NCBI GenBank assembly: GCA_013365325.1
Contig: JABVXV010000105.1
Location: forward strand, 62,001-126,000
Reading direction: 5' to 3'
From: Dipetalonema caudispina
Taxonomy: Eukaryota > Nematoda > Chromadorea > Rhabditida > Onchocercidae
Length of the DNA stretch: 64,000 nucleotides
Shown: positions 12,161-26,900 of the stretch, piece after piece
Position numbering within the stretch: position 1 is the first letter of the stretch
Layout of the letters: each line of letters starts with the position of its first letter
Program-made: the position numbers and the translations under genes
The notes under the pieces: generated by a model
Told to the model about the DNA's origin: nothing
Databases searched by the model: none
What the model saw: the letters and a program-made list of their open reading frames with translations, nothing else

Positions 12161-14085
12161 CTAATTGATGAACACAAATCGAAATGGAACCTTTGGTAAA
12201 TCAGATCTATGGTTTCGGCAAATATCAACTGGTAGCGTTGTTTCTTGCGGTAAATCAGTCCTACTCTGCCGGGTTGATTGCTTCTGTGCAGAATTTGCAC
12301 TGCTATTTGCCATAAATCTGTTATAAAGTTCAAATAATTTTTGAACAAAATCCTATTGTAAAAGAATGACACTCAAATTTTATTCCAATCTAAGATTTTC
12401 AAAATTTCTGGAACATTTTCTCTCCGTAACTATAACAGCTTGTTGAACAGTTATGGAAATGAACGAATAATACCTCAGTTGTGGCAAGTAAATAAAATTT
12501 GGTTTTTTGCAGACTGGAAAACATGTCGTATATGCCATTCGACTTATTTCATATCCATCACGAATACATTGAGTAACACTCAATTCTTGCAGTAATTCGG
12601 TCTTGTTCATACTTGCCACTTGAAATGGACTTTCACGTCCTTCAATTTTTTGGCTGTCACGTGAGGGTAATGCTGGAGGCGAACTTGACGTCCCTATTTG
12701 ACTGCTCGACTGCAACATAATAAAAAGAGAAGTTAAGAGAGATGGTAATTTATACCCGAAGAAGAATACGACAATGGGAGAGATGTTTCGATTATGAAAG
12801 GAAATGGAATAGATAAAAATTTCAATTTTGGAAAGGGAAAATAAGGAAGCACTGACCTTTCCTTGTCCAGTAACTTCTCCTGATGTGGATAATTTACCTT
12901 GATTTATACTTGTCATTTCTCCTGATTCCTTTTCCTCTTTCTGTTTCTCTTTCATGGCTGTAACTGAGGTTGATAGCTGTGGTAGTGGCGGTGTTGGGGG
13001 ACGTAAAGGTGACGGGATTTCTTCTTTCGTTCCACCCATATCTTTCTGACCTTTATGACGGTGTCTTGATTTGTGCCTTCTGTGACGGCGGTGATGTTTT
13101 CGACGATGAGATTCGTTTTTCTGCAGAACTAAGGTTTAATAAAAAAAATAACGATTGCATAAAATTTAATTGTATAAGCTAACGTTTATTAAGACAAAAG
13201 TGGCTTCTGTGGTTAACCTAATTCTTTACAAAACCAGTTAGTAGAACCGGACGTATAATCCACAGAATTGATGGTAAAAATTCCATCGAACTTTTGTATA
13301 ATAATCAAAGGCCTGAAATTCCATCAAGCAATAATTACATAACCGCTTGTGCGATTAAATTTTCTAAACAAACAGTAATATTTCTCACTTTTCTGGGACG
13401 ACCGCAGCAGGAAACATCGTCTTTACCCTCAGAATCTTCAAATCTTTGGTCGCGATGCCGCTTCCGCATACTGCGTTTATCTCTTTCCTGTAGGGGAAAA
13501 AAAACGAAATAATTAGAATAAATCCTCAATCATTATCTAAAAATGCATAAAGTATCCCATAATTTCTGCTTTCTAATACTTTCACGACAATATTGCGTGG
13601 CATAATAAATGTTTTTGAGATTTTAAGTTATATTTGCTAATCGTTTTTGTCGATGAGAATTCATCAATTTCTAATTATCAATAGATTTTTTTAGAGGCAA
13701 TACAATTACTAAATTGGAAATGTATCTGCGTAAAATTTTGTAATGATTGGTATGCAAATTAGTTATACTTCTATTAGTTCAGCAATTAAAATTCGAATTT
13801 CAGGAAATCATCATTTATCGATTGCTTGCTTTTAAAGTCCATAATTCTCTAAGATAATTTATTTTTAGTACTTTGTGTCCCATTATTTATTAAATTTCAA
13901 GTTAATATCGCTCTTACTTCAAGTGTCAATGTCCGAATAATTAAGTGGAGTAAAATTAGTTTTAATAGTAATATTTATGTTACTGCAATGAAGTATGATC
14001 TAACATACCCTTCTATGCTTTCGAAAACGCAATTTCCATGCGTCATCACCTTCGTCCATCCCTCCTTCCTCTGATATCTGATCAG
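12161..14085 (-). CDS. Unrecognised basic Arg/His-rich protein (3' exons)
   Basis: Five minus-strand exons join in phase: 14085-14009 (DQISEEGGMDEGDDAWKLRF, then a basic stretch), 13487-13389 (ERDKRSMRKRHRDQRF), 13120-12857 (a run of HRRKHHRRHRRHKSRHRHKG, then proline-rich SPLRPPTPPLPQ and a Lys/Glu-rich stretch), 12709-12474 (SSSQIGTSSSPPALPS, then NKTELLQELSVTQC) and 12317-12161 (Ser/Gln/Thr-rich, ending FRFVFIN). They give 276 residues of C-terminal sequence. The first exon begins within a codon, so the gene starts further upstream and its 5' exons were not found. The basic clusters could be nuclear localisation or RNA-binding signals, or a cytoplasmic tail of a larger protein. I assign no function. 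Confidence 0.6.
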
Positions 14086-17000
14086 CTGGAGTGCACAAGA
14101 ATTACCAGAATATCGAATGAAGCATTTCCAATTTACCATTTCTTTTATAAGTAATGAATTCTGCAGAATTCAGATCAACAATTTACATATTATTAGTATA
14201 TTCACAATGTCAATGGAAGTGAAATTATATCAGTAAAAGTGGACAGATAAAATCACTAATAGTAAGATCATGAAATCAGACTGAAGTATTCGTGGGATGC
14301 AAATGGCTACGTCATATGATGTTATTATTCTCCTCTGAATAAGTTGATATGTTCATTTCATTTATTTTAAGCATTGGTAAGATATTTTATAGGAAAAGTT
14401 TTGCACTAAAATTGAATTTCTTCGTATTCTATACCTTCCTCAACTTATTTTTTGTCTTAAATATGAATATGAACAAAATAAAACTAAAATGAGCCTTTAG
14501 AACTAACTGCATGCATCCAGATTTCTTTTTGTAAGGAGATTTGCAAAATGAATTTAAATGAGTGAATAACTAAGTTAATAAGTAGGAAAGGATAACTAGC
14601 AAATTATATGTTATTATTTCCCCATTTTTTTTTTTTTTTTTTTTATAAATCTTTTAAAATTAAAAATTTTTAGAAAAGGGAAGAATGAAATGAAGAAATA
14701 AAATGAATATAAATTGAATATCGATAATCGAATACTGTTCCATCTCAGCTATAAAACATTTTACTGTTTCTCAACTGTGTAACTGTTTAGCGCAATTGTC
14801 GCAAAACATTCGAAGGGTATGAAATAATGACATTATATGCTCATATTAATAAAAACTATGAAATATACATACATAAATTCTGGAAAAAAAGAAGCTATCA
14901 CGCAATGAATTCCAGTTGAACGTGCACTACTTTTTTTGCATCAGATTTTTCAAAATTTGGCAAAATCGGAACAATCATCGTAATTTGGTTAAATTTTTAA
15001 GTTTTTTTTTCACCTCATTAAATTTTAAATTTGATGACGTTAGGACAGTTATCCTAATTTGGTTAGATTGCGAGCTCTGGAACTGATTAAGGAACTAGAA
15101 GGCTAGAATAAAGTTTGTAAATTAGTTGTATAAAATAGATTTGTCTTTTTTCATATATCCAATAAAGCTCCTATACATTCTCCAAATAAGATGCCATTGT
15201 TCTCACGATATTCGAAAATAGTATCATATTTATAGATTTACCACAGTTTTTGCTTTTCAAATAAAAGCCGAAATTCCTCTTCGATTCCACTTGTTTTTTG
15301 TATAATTAATTAAAACCAATACAGAAAGAGTAAATTTTATTGGGTAAATGCAATTTATTGAGTTGCAGATAGAATAATTGTATTTTATGGGATGTTGATT
15401 AGTAAGCAAAGAATTTTCTCATTCAGAGTTTTTTTTGTTTGTCACGAATTGTAGTTCTAATAGTCCTAAATTTGTTTATCCTTTATAGGAATATTTTATT
15501 TCATTTTTCGGGCATCAGTCTACCAACATTTATATATTAATAATGAGGTCCTTATGCTTCTTTATGTTTTTGTTTATTATTTTTATTAATTAATTTTCAT
15601 CTAACACTCATCAAGTCTGAATTTTTTTAGACAATTGCATTTTTTCTTTCTGATCTCATCTGGAAATAAATCTGATCTTTATTTCTGCAACACTTAGACT
15701 GCAACTTAATCTTGACTTTTGCTGCAGAACTTTCTAATATTTATTGCCCAGTTCATAGTTCAGATGCTTTTTTCAGACATTCAACATTTATCACTCGAAT
15801 CATCCTTATGTGCCAAAATTTTTTTTCTTTCACTCGAAAGAGAAAGTCACCGTGAGTGAAAATTTGCATATGTCAATTAGGTAATGAGTAGGGGAAAAAG
15901 TACCTTATTTTGGTTTAAAACTGCTAACTAGAAAGGAGATAGTTTGAGAATATTCTGATTGATTAGTCAGAAATTAGTACTCGAGAAGTACTTCATTTAA
16001 GATATTGAAGGGTGAGAAAAGACAGAAATGAAAATGGCATGATTAGAGAATAAATAATCGTTATTTGTAGGAGAATATTCTGAGCAAAATAGGTTAGATT
16101 TTGGAGCCATTTATCCCAAAGGATCACTAATTTGTGATTTATGTTAATTTTACGAGAAAAAGATGAAAAGAACATTCATTCCCAATGCACTTCAAAGCAA
16201 TTTTAAGGCCAGAAAATGATCTTTAGTATAAGAAAATAGCACATACTAACTTCTAACTTAGCTTTAGTTACTTTTTCTTTTCTTTACAAAAACGCCTATT
16301 GCAGTAAACAAACTATGAAATTTAAAAAAAAGAAAAAAAAAAAACAAGATAATTTATACAGTATATCTGTTGACAACCATAATTTACTATTAATTTTTTC
16401 CATATTTCATATATGTATTTTCCATACTAAAACATTTTCAATAAAACATCATGAAAAGAAGAAAAGAGATATATATGAATGTTTATATTAAGTAAACAAT
16501 GAAAGAATTATGAATATATTAAATTTGTATGTATAAGTAAATATAAGCAGCATATATGGAAATATGTAAATATGAATATGAATGCATAAATAGTTGATAA
16601 GAATGGAATTATATTCATTTGAAACAAAATGAATTCTTCATATAATGTAGGATAAATTACTCTCAAGAATATGTTTATATCCCAATGGATCTATTTGAAA
16701 TAAAAGCGGAAGAGGCTTTGTCAATTCTTTCGATGATATTATGAATTGCATATTGAGTAAAAGAAAAAACTTTTCTATAGAAAACGAAACATATAAGCAA
16801 AAAACGTGGGAGTAATGATTATTCCTGATGTAATTTAGTTTTCCTGTCAAACAGAAAGAAAACAACAAACGTAATGTAAAATGTAGAATTTTTAGCATAA
16901 TTTAATTGCAATTCGAGATATGAAGCAAAAAGTGCGAGGGTTGTTTTTGATGAAGCAAAATTATTGTATACGATATTCGATAAATGAGTAAACAATAATT

Positions 17001-17196
17001 ACCGAGAGCAATAAGGACCGATTTTAAATGCAGCAGAATACTGATGAATAGGTCTTTCAGTATCTCCAATAAACCCGAAATTTAAGTGGACCAGATGAAA
17101 AATTTTCCGCTGAAAACAAAGTATTTTTATGGAAATAATATTGAAATAGGAAGTACTCGTCGTGATGATGGACTATGAGCAATGGAAAGATAGTAG
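14086..17196. other. AT-rich region, no gene resolved
   Basis: It may contain the missing 5' exons of the basic-protein gene (minus strand). I saw a poly(T) tract around 14626-14644 and several low-complexity stretches, but no exon I can support. Confidence 0.35.
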
Positions 17197-17470
17197 AAAA
17201 AGGTAATCTTACCTGTAAAAGTCATGCATCAAACATCGAACAGTTGCAATTTTTTCTCGCTAAGGACGCACAAAACATCCAAACATTACTTTCGCCATTC
17301 AAATCACGCGAAAATCATGCAAGGCGTATGTATCTTTGGCATACAATAAAGCAATGGAATCTTAAACCAGCCAAGGTTTACTGATTTCAGAGGCCCATCA
17401 ATATGTCTTTTAAATTGACTTTGGCCATTCGATTTTGAGTTTATGCTCTGTCTTCCTACTTGGGATTTCA
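17197..17470 (+). repeat. Dispersed repeat, copy 2
   Basis: About 274 bases matching 6522-6806 at high identity in the same orientation. It starts AAAAAG|GTAATCTTACC, so the position that reads AT in copy 1 reads GT here. It ends ...GGATTTCAAT, where copy 1 has ...GAGTTTCAG. It lies in the gene-poor stretch between the basic-protein gene and ncs-1, and I found no transposase within it. Confidence 0.85.
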
Positions 17471-18782
17471 ATCGAAGAAATGGAAGTTGCGGTAAGTCGA
17501 AAAGCTTATCATTCTCATTTTTAATTTCAGGACTTTCTCAAATTATCCTTGTTATGAGTGATTGCATTAATGGTGAAATATTTAAGTGAGAGCAAAAAAA
17601 CAGATAATAATAGGAATAGCCAAAAGGAATGATCATTATACATATGGTTATCCAGACGTACGCTAAGATTCTTGATCAGACTTCTTATACAACTTTTGCA
17701 CATTTGCAAATATCTAATTGAGAAGTGCGATGTGTCTTAAATGACAGAAATTGCTATGAGTGAAATTGCGGCAGAAATCAATTAAGCTCGACGAAGTTGA
17801 AAGTGGAAGAAAATGAGGATATTATTGTTTGTAATTATATGAATGAAGTTCAGACAAACTTTTGTCAAGTTCTGATGATAATAGTATATAAATCGTTTTG
17901 AATGCTACATCTTTGTCCCTTAGACAACTTCACTTTTTGCGATATACATAGGAAACCTAAAAAGTAATATTCATCCGATTAGATTCTTGGCTCGTAATGG
18001 AACGTGAAGGTAATATTGCTAGTAAAATGAAAGAAAGCCTGCAAAAATTCCACAAATTATTTAAAGAAAATGGAATGTCTTTCTCAGAGATATGTCACTA
18101 CCGTGGTTAACAAGAGTGATAAAACAAATAACAGTAGAAAGTACTGAAATTTTTCAAAAAAAAAATTTCATTGTGGCCTTGTTAAGATGATTTTTGTTAA
18201 ATTAATGCATAAATACTGTCGTATAAATATATTTATCATTTAATTTTATCACTGAACTGTATCAACATAAATATGTAAACAAAAATAAACAACTGGCATC
18301 ATAAAGGGCTCATTTGTAAGCAAACTGACCAAAAATGGATTTCCTTTCAGGCCTTATTTCAGTCAGAATCCATTAATGACACGGAATAAATCAGGAAATT
18401 AAAACAAGGCCATAACATAATATTGTCCCCGATCTTAGAAAATCTGAAATGCTGCTTGCATCTGCAAGTGTTCTCAGAAGAATGAAAGTTTTTGCAAGAA
18501 ATAGATTGAGAAAATTGGTCTAAAACACCTTTTAATAAAAAAGCTCAGTGAAATGACCATTTCAGAGCAACTGCAAAGAATACTCTAATTTTGAGATGCT
18601 TGGGACTAAGTTCTGTTTTATGCTTCAGTTTTAATTATGTAAGTTTTGCTAAGACGAAAAAAATTAGAATGAAAATCAAAAAGAAAATAAAATTCAATCA
18701 AATTGTTGGATTTCAAACTGTTCAGTGGTATCTGTTAAAAAAAAAAAAAAAAGAAAAAAAAAAACGTTTCAAAAGTTTAATA
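17471..18782. other. Gene-poor stretch with one exon-like frame
   Basis: A 37-codon plus-strand frame begins at 18000 (MEREGNIASKMKESLQKFHK) and is followed by a possible donor near 18108. No convincing partner exon was found, so I treat the region as unannotated. The rest is AT-rich with A-tracts near 18738-18765. Confidence 0.3.
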
Positions 18783-20966
18783 TTAATTTGATGTTCCTTC
18801 ATAAAGCGACAAGGCATGAACAATAGATGGATCTGCTTTTGCGCCTTCTTTGAATTCTTCCAATGTTAACTGAGCATCGTTGTTCTGCAACAATCTATTC
18901 ATTTTTGCTTAAACTCAATTTGACACTACCAAAAATTACCTTGGACAATGAGATGAATGAAAAAATGCTTCTTCTCTCATCTCGCTAATTCAAAAACAAA
19001 AAAACTAAGCATTCTGTGATAGTGGTAAAAGGCTTTGTAGATCGACAGGGCTGTAAACAGCAATCCTGACGGATTCAAGAAATTGTATAATAAAAAATCA
19101 CTTATTGATATTTGATAAAATTTCATGAAAATCAATAAATCAGTAGCAAAAACGAAAGTTATGCTTATAGATAGCATATTTAATTTTGATTGGAGGAAAA
19201 TTCAATGAATTGTAACTCACTTTATCCATCATTCTAAAAATTCGATCCACTCGTTTTTCCGGAGTATTTTCTTCTTTCGGCAATTTTACCGTTGTACCGA
19301 CCATTTTATAGATACTTCCAACAATTGACAACATTTCATCTCGTGTTATAAAGCCATCATTATCCAAATCATACAATCTGAAAGCCCCTGTAAACAGAAA
19401 ACATATGTTATAGATCAAAATGCGTAAACTATTTTGTGGGTGGTGAATTTAAATCCTTTATAATTAGAATTGATCTCTTCGAATTTTTGTCTTACAAATT
19501 GGAAACACCGAGAAATGCTAATTTCGAAATGATTCATTTTACAGATGATTTTCACTTATTCAGAATTTCTTGACAATTTTCAAAATTATCCTTTGCTGAA
19601 TGCTTTTTGATGCGTTAAGTTGCAAACTTTAATCTTTTCTTGACAGAAAGGAATCAATTAAAATTGCTTACAGTGTAATTTTTCATCCAGATTACCTCTA
19701 GATGTAATTGATAGAGCTCTGATAAATTCGTGAAATTCGATTGCTCCATCCTGCAAAATTTACACTTAAATATGTCAATTTTTACATTCTTTTTTAAATT
19801 CCATTAATGATAACAATTAGCATAAAAACCTTTCAATATAAAATATATCCTCAAATACTCAATTTATATACTAAACAATGTATATCTTAGCCAAATATTG
19901 TATGTAATACGTAAATTACTTGCATTTTTTATATAATTTCAAATTAAAATAATTTGATTCCTATAAAATAATGTCAAATAAAATATAAATAGTATAAACA
20001 GCGATGCAAGTTAAATAACTACCACTTAACATAATTAAACTTTATTTTTTAAGTGAGTACGCAGTGAAGCGCATTAATTTGTATTTGAAATTTATTTCCA
20101 CCTGAGATGATGCGTAGTCTATTTGAAAAACTTCAGTTATTAAAAATATAATATAAATGATTTTAAGTTCTCTTGGCAAGACTGATCTAAGTTATTAGTG
20201 TTACTGACAAAGTTGAGACAGAGAAATGAATAATGAGTATTAAAAAAAAAAATCTCATTAAATTTATTCATTCATCAATACGTTGAATGATAGATCAACG
20301 TTACAGTAGACTTATTATTGACTTTAAATATTTAATGATTCTTTCCTCATATTCATTTAATGTAAATATTTCGTGCATCAGTTGTTTATTTCATAAATAA
20401 TTATTAATTACCTTGTTTTCATCGAAAACTTTGAAAACAAATGCTGCGAAATCAGAGGGATCACCTTGTGGGAAAAATTGTTTATATATTTTTTGGAAAC
20501 CCTGCAAAACTATTTTACTTATTCCTATGAATCATTTCAAGCAGTAAAATGAGTAATCTATAAGAATTTGAAGAATAGGCCCTAATAGTGTTATTAAATT
20601 TTCATTAAAATCCATAAGCAAGTTGCTGTCAAAATTATTAATCTAAAATAGGAAAATTATAATATTTCTGTAAGAATTTTCTCATCAATTAATTCAGATG
20701 ATATTTTGCACAGATGAGCATATTATTGGAGTTTTAAATTTAAAAATATTTCCATTTTCTTTAACTCAGTGAGACTCATTGATTATTCGGAAACAAGCCC
20801 TACTTGGATTATTAATAACTACATTAAATTAAAAATTTTTTCTTGAAAAACCATGTTTCTTATTAAATTGATTCGATAAGCATGTGTTCATTTTTTTTTT
20901 TTAACCGAAAGACTTACAGCTTCAGTAAGCATGCCATTAGGACAATCACGAACAAATCCTTTATAC
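18783..20966 (-). CDS. ncs-1: Neuronal calcium sensor 1 / frequenin (3' exons)
   Basis: NCS-1 is a myristoylated EF-hand Ca2+ sensor that in C. elegans works in thermosensory neurons (AIY) and in synaptic plasticity. Minus-strand exons: 20966-20918 ([16 protein letters not shown], the degenerate first EF-hand with its CPxG), 20501-20412 ([18 protein letters not shown]), 19750-19672, 19387-19221 and 18884-18783. Three canonical EF loops are visible: [12 protein letters not shown] (split by an intron), [12 protein letters not shown] and [12 protein letters not shown]. All junctions keep phase, and the C terminus reads [11 protein letters not shown]. The match to C. elegans NCS-1 is nearly residue for residue. 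The N-terminal exon(s), expected to carry the Gly2 myristoylation site and end in a Trp split by phase 2, were not found upstream. Confidence 0.95.
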
Positions 20967-23900
20967 CTAAAAAATATTATATGTTGCAAAATTAATAGTT
21001 GACAAATTGCACAGTTTGGATTTCACTATTTTTCAATTTGAAATCCCCCCTTTGCATAGGGCAAGAAATTGGCAATAAAAAGTATTAAATGACAAGTTGT
21101 GCTATATTACTATTGGTAGGTTTAAATTGAAAAGTTTTTTCCTGAAGTCCTTGTTGCAGTCATCCATTTGGTGGTGACAACTTTGACATTTATTTTTGAC
21201 TTCTAACACGGCAATGAGGTAATATTTAGAAGGTTAAACTTGCCATTGCTTGATTTCCTTCTCGGTAACTGAAAAGATAAGAAATGCTTTCAGTAAAAAA
21301 ATTTTTTTAATGTTAAATTATCCTTTTCAACAGATAAAATGAAAATGTTTGAAGAGATTTGTCTTTAATTTAAAACAAACTATAGATGTGTTTTAAAAAA
21401 ATGAAGCAGAAATTATCGGCGGTACTATCAAAATGATGCTAAGCAATGGAAAAAGAATAAACTAACAATAAGTTTGTTTGGCAAGCGTTTTCACTTGATC
21501 CCTTTTGAGTTTACTATTCGGTTTTCCCATTGTTGACAAGCATTGCATGCAATTTGTACATCACACTTCAATAAAATTAATAAAATTATAAATGGAATGA
21601 TTTCTTTACTAAATCCCTGCGAATTGTCACTTTATTAGTATTGAAAAAAAATTTAGTGAAGATTCTTTGAATTATAAAAAATAAGTTGAAAAATGTTGGC
21701 TCTCTATTGATTGATGATATACGTTGAAATGGCTTCTTGGATCAAAGCTTCATCGCTGTATTATCAAAAGGTATACAACAAACAGAATTCCGACATAAAA
21801 ATAAGCTCAATAAAATTGATGGAAAGATTAGAACAATTGTTTTCCAGGTCGATTATTAGTAATTGGCTACAATCGTAGTATGTAAGAAATAACGTCAACA
21901 GAAGATCTGGTCATAAGTAAATATTCAGAAGACTTTCGAGAATTTTTCAACAATAATTAATCGGTGTTAAAATAATGTTTGTAGATGGATTATTGATCGG
22001 CTGTTGAGGCATTATGCATTTCTACCTCCAAAGTCACCAAAAGTTCCTGTAAGACGTTTACTTTCTGTAATGTTGCAATAATATCTATGAAATCGAATTC
22101 AGCGAGCTAGAAATTTGAGATTTGACATTTATCAATCATTCCAGAGCTGCGATAATGTCAGTGGGGCGGACCGAATGGAAATCTACACAAAATATATTTG
22201 AGAAAAAACAATACAACGCTTCAATAAATATTCTTAAATATGAGAATTTATACTCAGCCATGTAAAAGTAAGGAAGTATTAAAGAATAAATGAATTAGAT
22301 TGAAAAATTGCATGAAATTATCAGTTATTCAAAAGCATGATAGGTTCAATTTATACCAATATTTGAAATCAATCGATATTGATTATTGAATTTACATATG
22401 ATAGATCCTGATATTCGTTTTCTTTTTGAATAGGAATTATTTTTGATTGAGTTTCGACTTAGTTTGACATTGGTTTTATTTGTGAAAGTGCTTAAAAGGC
22501 CTACTTTTAACTCATGAAATTGTCTTCATTAAAATTTAATGCGAGAAAATTTGTTGTAAAAACAAAATTGAAGTTGCTGAAGAAGTGTTTACTTTGAAAC
22601 TTCTCACACATCAATCTCTTTTCAAATAAATCGATTGTGAGCGAACTAAATGTATCCTCAAATAACTGTTCATATGAACATTTCATTCTTTTTTAGTAAA
22701 AAGGATTTACCCTTATCACTAATTATTTACAAGTAATGATAACTGATTTAAAACATTTGGAAGCGCTTTAAAACGGATGAAAGAATAGTTAGATTATAAT
22801 ATTTCCCAAAAATTTTTGAAGACTCCAACAAATGTCTCTGCGTGCAAGGAAATCAAAAACTTAAGATTTAGCTATTTCTAAGTTATTCTTAGGATTTTCA
22901 TTGCAGCATTTTAATTCTCTCCATGTGGTTAAAGCAAATAAGCCATTCATTGTTATCCATATCATCATTAAGATCAGGTATTTCAAATTACCGATGCAGC
23001 CAGTTTCCTAAATCCCAAATTGCAATGAATACTAGGAAGCAAAGTTTAGAAGTTTTTTAAAGAAAAATGAAAAAGCGTTAAAGAAGGAAACAACCGAAAC
23101 ATTTCACTGGCTATAATGAATTAACTTCAAAATAATGGAGAAACTAAAATATTTAATTGATACACAAAATCTGATAGGAGTGTAATCAAATGGTATGAAG
23201 CTATTCCTCACTTTTGTTCACTTCACAATTAAACGCGAAGTACGTGTTAGGTATGCAACTTTGAATTTAAGAAGGCATGTGAGTTAAATTAAAATATCGA
23301 TTAATATGCTACGGTCAGTTCACTAGATGTTCGAGAAGGAAATTACTGGTATTCTGTTACCGCAGCAGTGAGACTAGAAATATCCCGTGGTAATTTCTCT
23401 GTTAAGGACTTCATTATATGAACTTTCAAGTGGTGAAGCACAGTCATATTCAGCATACGTACACGTCATAAACGTTGAACGAATTGCACCGAAGAGTGCA
23501 TGCAAAATAAATATTACATCGTGAACTTGTATTTAGATTCCATATTGATGTCTTAAATGATAAACTTTTCTTTTTCATGGATCACTTCCAGATTATCGAA
23601 GTCAAAGTTTACTTTTCTAAAGACTTGAACATAATAAACATCCAAATAATTATGAATCATTCATTTCCAAGGAATTTACATAAATGCAAAAGTTGGTGCT
23701 ATGATAGGAATCTAAATCTGAAGATATTTCACGGATAATTTTGAATAAGTAAGTCATGAATTGAGTATACAACAATTTATTACATTGAAATATATTAACC
23801 TCTTTCCATTGAGAATTTTATAAAAAAGAAAGGATAAAGAAGTAGACAGAATGTATGAGAATTCATTGACTTCCAGTTGATTAGAATCTCTCCATCACAT

Positions 23901-26900
23901 CAAAATGCATATATTTAGAAGGATGAAGCAATTTTCAAGCTTTCATCATTTTCTATTGATAGGCGGAGAGTATCCATATTTGTCTGTCGTAAACTGGGAC
24001 TGGTAAAAGTGTTCTCATACTAGTAAAGTGATTAAATTTGTTTGAAGAAAGCAAAAAAAAACATCAAAACTATCGTAAATGTGAAATCTTTAGTCTTATT
24101 GATTTGAAAAATTGATAGCAAATATTGTGCTAATCGAAGTGTTGAGAGTTAACATTTCATAAAGCATATATAATATTGAACAAAAAGAGAGGAAAAAAAA
24201 AAAAAAAGAAGGAGAATTTAGAATGAGATGGAATAAAATGTACTTAATACATTCCCGTGAGAATATTACATTCAGTTAACAGAGCCTAAGGAAGATACAA
24301 AGTAATAAGGCTAGTCTAACTAAACTCTTTCTTGGTTCAACCAATACTGCTCATTTTTTACTATGAGATTTATTGTGGGATGATCACATCTCTCTCTGAT
24401 CCATGCTTATTAATATTAGGATCAATATGTTAAAAGAATCATTCTAACTATGTCTTATATTTTTAATTATAGACTAAACTTTCTAATGATAAAAACAAAG
24501 GTAGATATCGTTCCTATTCAACATTCTACGAAATTTTAGAAGTTCGAATTTGTTGCATATCATGGCAGAGTGCCAGTTTCAGGAGTGCTTTTTAACTGAA
24601 AAAAAAAGCGAAAAAATTTAAGATATTGTAAAGAGGTTGAAATGAACCATGAAAAAATTCTTGAAATTGGTCAACGAAAATGACATAAATGTCAGCGATA
24701 AAATGACAACGAAGATAAATGACATAGTTGTAAATTAGAAAGGAATCCTTTTTCTTTTTTTTGAGTTTGAAATTGTAATTTTGAATAAATTGAATTACAT
24801 CACAAAAGAATTTAGGGTTTCGATCACTTTGCATAGATTAAGAGATGAAATTTCTTTTTTTCCGAAAAAAAGGGGAGGAAAAGAAAAAGAACTGGAAATT
24901 ACTTTTAGTTCCTCTATTAGAATCATCCATTGCTTCGAAATCTTATTGATCCGGTCCTCAGTAGAGTTCCGGAACCAATGAACCTGCAAATAATGCATTA
25001 ATAATCACAGTGATTTCTTTCGTCCTTTCTCTTCGTTTTTTCGTTCTCTGATCTCATTCTTCTATTCGACTTGATGCTTCCGCTTCCGTCCGATAGGAAA
25101 TTTGAATTTGGAATAGAAAGAATCAACCCCTAAAGCCTTTATATCACGACAGGGGGCATTTGATAAACGTTTTCTATTACAGTAACATCTTTGATGATGT
25201 CATTTTATAAGTTATATTATCATTAGTCATTGTAATTATTAAGCCCCTAAACATTATGAAATCTTACAAGAAATTCATTACATTTGCATGATATTAAATA
25301 AAATTTCATAGTTATAAATGAATAAACCAAAACAATGGATTATAGGCGGCATTTAACAATGGCTGCTAATTGAAGAATAGGCTTTTTTGTGTCAGAATGC
25401 CAAAAATATATCATTATGCTAATAGGCCAAACAAACTGATTTATCTTCGCGAATGAACACAAACAGACAGTCTTTCAGGCATTGAATTTCAAAAAACCTA
25501 AAAACCTAATAAGCTTCATTGAAGTGAATTAATTATGGAGCAACGAGTGCTGATCTAAAGGCTTGGCTATAAAGTAATTTACTTTAACCAATAAGATATT
25601 GAGAATTTCTGAAATGGTATATTTTATTAAAAAACACAACATTTGCAATGTTAACATGAAAGTATCAATATTAGATGCTTGCTGTGGTAAGTAATGAAGT
25701 ATTAATGGCTATCATCAAGTTTATTAAATTTGATCATTTGCATAGCTTTAATAATTATCGATTTTACTTTAATGTTTAAGTTTGAATCAAATTATACACT
25801 TCAACTTACTACAATTCACTTTCATTGTAACAATATAAGCAAAAGCCACTCAAATTTCATCGCTAGGGCTAAATCACAATCATTAAGAACCTATATGAGA
25901 AGCAGAAGCAAGACGAAGTTTTCATAACAGTATTTCAACAACGACCTTATTCAGGACAATTCTTCTTCATAAGATTCGAATCGGAGTGCGATAATGAGAT
26001 AGACCCAATAAATTTATTAAGCGTTTTCGTGTATGTCAAATTATATACGAATCATTTTCAATGTTACTTGAATCGTCAACGTAAAATACAGCATAGTAGT
26101 ATGGATTTTTAGAAATTCAATTCATAAAGAAAAAGTCTAATTTGAGTTATAGCAAGGGCAATTGCATCTAATAATTTGCAAAGTTAAATTAGGGGAAGAA
26201 ATGAAAGAGGAAAGGATAGTGATACAATTCTAGACAATGAATGATAATAAAATGAAGCGGAAGTAATCATTTTATGATCATGAAATTATTCTTAGAGTCT
26301 TAAAGTTTTCAATTAAAGGCCATAAGGCTAATTCTCTTGCAATAACTCAATGTTGGCTGTGTTACTTCTGTTACTGCCTAAAAAGTATCCAATAAAATTT
26401 TAATCATTTTTACACTTGTAAACATCGTCTATGTGAAGAATATCTTCATCTTTGTTAGAAGAATAAAATAAACAAACTGAACCTCTTAGAATGTCTATTT
26501 CTTTAAAAAAGAAAGCGCTTTAAGATGCAAAATTCCAAGAGAGATTTGAAAAAACTTCACAGTTGAACTATATTTGGATGACATTTTTATGAAAATATTG
26601 TACTCTAGTAGTTGATTACTTTTAGATGAACGGACAAATTAAAATAAAATTGAGGGGAGGAGAGAATGGAGTGTGATACGAGACGCAATTAGGTTAAAGT
26701 ATTGATAAAAAAAAGAAGATACTTGAATGGATGAATGAAATATCACTCGGAATTTCCAAAAGAAGTGAAATGAGAAGATATTGAGATGCTTACGGGGAAT
26801 ATAAGATAGGATTATAAAAGTATCTGGTTAAAATAGATACGGGGAAAAGATGCAGGATGCAATTTAAAATATTTCTCGTTGTCTGGGAAACAAATGAGGA

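Noticed and set aside
17880..18560. Possible mariner-type transposase remnant
   Set aside because: A few words resembled transposase motifs, but no consistent frame, catalytic triad or inverted repeats could be traced.
24795..24998. Possible ncs-1 N-terminal exon
   Set aside because: The frame ends ...SKQW, which looked like the expected KQW end, but no GT donor follows and the rest does not resemble the NCS-1 N terminus.
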